A stretch of 64,000 bases of DNA from Proteiniborus sp. MB09-C3 (GTDB lineage Bacteria; Bacillota; Clostridia; Tissierellales; Proteiniboraceae). The stretch is taken from positions 3,658,001-3,722,000 of the forward strand of contig NZ_CP127161.1 in assembly GCF_030263895.1 (NCBI RefSeq). The letters run 5' to 3'. Below are positions 62,746-64,000 of the stretch, piece by piece. The translations under genes and the position numbers were made by a program. The notes beneath the pieces were generated by a model. That model was not told where the DNA came from and made no database searches. It saw only the letters and a program-made list of their open reading frames with translations. Each line of letters opens with the position of its first letter. Positions within the stretch are counted from its first letter, which is position 1.

Positions 62746-64000
62746 CTATTTTAGCTTATCCTCACTAAAATCAATTTTATATACTCTGCTTGGTCGTCCT
62801 CTTCTTCCAGGCTGTTCAACTCCAACCTCTACTGCCGCTCCTCCATCTACCAGCTTATTCATTATTCTATTTGCTGATCTCAAGGTTATATCTAATCCTT
62901 TCTGTATATCTGAAGCCGTAATGCTGTCTGTCTGTAGCTTTGATAATAAGCTTTTAATCATAGTCAGATTAGAAATGCTAATATCGGTTTTTTCTGTCCA
63001 TTTTAATAGTGTTTTATCTTGACTCTTTAATCTATACTCTAGGCTATTGGATGAACCTATTGGCCCAATTACAACCTTATCTTGATTTATCATATAAGCT
63101 AATGAATCCTTTTTTTCTTTAGACAATGCTAATGCTTTTCTCGCATTTTCCTCTGCCTCTAAGGCATTAGTTCCCATTCCAATTCCCATGTTTATAGACA
63201 TAGAAAACTTATCCTTGATTTCATTAACTATGGGAATACTCTCATATGAGTTAGTGTATTCTTGAAATATACCCTTAGTAATAAGAACTATAAATTCATC
63301 TCCATCTGTTGAAGAAAAAACAGATGCTTGATAAAGTCTGCTATAATTTAGTAGCTCTTGATATAGGGACAGCCTTTTCTCCTTCATCTCTAGGGCAGAT
63401 ATTCTGCTTCCATTTAAGCTATACTCTTTTATATCCACTATTATAATTAGTATTTGGTTGCTTTTAGCAATTCTAGTTTCACTAGCTGATGCTATTAGCT
63501 TGAAGGTTTCCTTCATTGTAAACCTTGTAGGAGTAACTTTAAAAACAGGCACCTTATACTCCTTAAGCTTTTTATATACAGAGTTAATAGAGGTTATGGC
63601 TGCCTCTGTCTTTCCTTCTTCATAAAGGCAGCGATGAAATTCTATATATTGCTCTCTAGAATAATTAGACAAATGCATATCATTTACATATAAGGAATCA
63701 TAAAACATCTCTAATTCCTTGTATACCTCTCCTATTTCTGACTCACTTAAAGTATCTATGCTGATTTTACTAATGTTAATATTGTTGTGAAATTTCATTT
63801 TAAATAATACCTTATACAAGGATGAACCAAGTATAGGATAGTAAAATAGCTGCTTGTCTGTTAATTGAGTTTGTCTCACATGATAATATGGTAAAAATCC
63901 TGTAAACAAAAATGCATCTACTTTATTTTCCCATGCCTTTACATTGCTTAAGGTATCGCTTTCATCTTCATAAGGAATACCGATGGTCTGAATGGATTTA
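62746..64000 (-). CDS. Transcription regulator with GGDEF-like and winged-helix domains (cut by window edge)
   Basis: The frame is open to base 64000, so the N-terminus lies outside; 417 codons are seen. The middle part resembles a degenerate GGDEF domain (STDGDEFIVLITKG, later SINMGIGMGTNALEAEENAR), with DGDEF in place of GGDEF and no inhibitory site that I can see. The last 90 residues look like a winged helix (TASDIQKGLDITLRSANRIM with a later GRRGRPSRVYKI wing and tail). The part before (DAFLFTGFLPYYHVRQ) may be a ligand-binding domain. It stands directly upstream of the DHDPS-like operon and is its probable regulator. Confidence 0.7.
   Translation of the reverse strand, partial: KSIQTIGIPYEDESDTLSNVKAWENKVDAFLFTGFLPYYHVRQTQLTDKQLFYYPILGSSLYKVLFKMKFHNNINISKISIDTLSESEIGEVYKELEMFYDSLYVNDMHLSNYSREQYIEFHRCLYEEGKTEAAITSINSVYKKLKEYKVPVFKVTPTRFTMKETFKLIASASETRIAKSNQILIIIVDIKEYSLNGSRISALEMKEKRLSLYQELLNYSRLYQASVFSSTDGDEFIVLITKGIFQEYTNSYESIPIVNEIKDKFSMSINMGIGMGTNALEAEENARKALALSKEKKDSLAYMINQDKVVIGPIGSSNSLEYRLKSQDKTLLKWTEKTDISISNLTMIKSLLSKLQTDSITASDIQKGLDITLRSANRIMNKLVDGGAAVEVGVEQPGRRGRPSRVYKIDFSEDKLK

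Overview
The window is a gene-dense, AT-rich stretch of a chromosome from an anaerobic, endospore-forming member of the Clostridia. The evidence is CotF-type coat genes, clostridial-type EtfA with ferredoxin domains, Rex, a CIRCE-controlled groESL operon and almost uniform use of one strand. Its centre is a complete nicotinate fermentation locus of the kind described in Eubacterium barkeri.

Left part (1-14.6 kb): the end of an ABC exporter with a short, probably truncated LytTR response regulator; a VOC-family pseudogene; a MITE-like repeat; a CstA-family transporter with its LytS/LytTR two-component pair (a BtsSR/BtsT-like arrangement); guaB and a guaA that lacks the glutaminase domain, under a guanine riboswitch; two small coat-protein genes; a peptidoglycan-binding protein with a damaged 5' end; groES-groEL with a perfect CIRCE; and an 8-oxoguanine glycosylase.

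Centre (14.8-38.6 kb): all genes are on the minus strand. In order of transcription they are: a sigma-54 activator; ndhF-ndhS-ndhL-ndhM (nicotinate dehydrogenase) and a PTS-IIC-like permease; then hgd, hmd, dmdA, dmdB, mgm, mii, a MutL-like B12-mutase partner, dml, ena, hnr, an ApbE-like UPF0280 protein, a DUF1185 protein and an EamA permease; and last an NCS1 permease. Together they should take up nicotinate, hydroxylate and reduce it, open the ring, rearrange the carbon skeleton and cleave it to pyruvate and propionate. I find three -24/-12 promoters (GG-N10-GC), before ndhF, before hgd and before the NCS1 permease. Each has upstream copies of the palindrome TTTCA-N4-TGAAA, so the three units look like one regulon of the activator encoded at the head of the locus. 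The activator has a duplicated N-terminal sensory domain.

Right part (38.8-64 kb): glutamate dehydrogenase with a Rex-like operator on its -35 box; a chemoreceptor; a P-loop/Asp23 fusion; a bcd-etfB-etfA cluster with a fourth -24/-12 promoter; the relic of an amino-acid ABC permease; rex; an ABC-F ATPase; a cluster of DnaA boxes; tsaD; a MacAB-like export system with a YIP1 protein; and an unassigned catabolic operon (NRAMP-like permease without metal-site motifs, M20 amidohydrolase, DHOD-like and DHDPS-like proteins) next to a GGDEF-like/winged-helix regulator that runs off the window.

The points most worth a second look are the sigma-54 regulon structure, the UPF0280 protein as a candidate flavin transferase for the covalently flavinylated 6-hydroxynicotinate reductase, the DnaA-box cluster, and the unassigned operon at 57.9-62.6 kb. 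All family assignments were made by reading the sequence; no database search was run.
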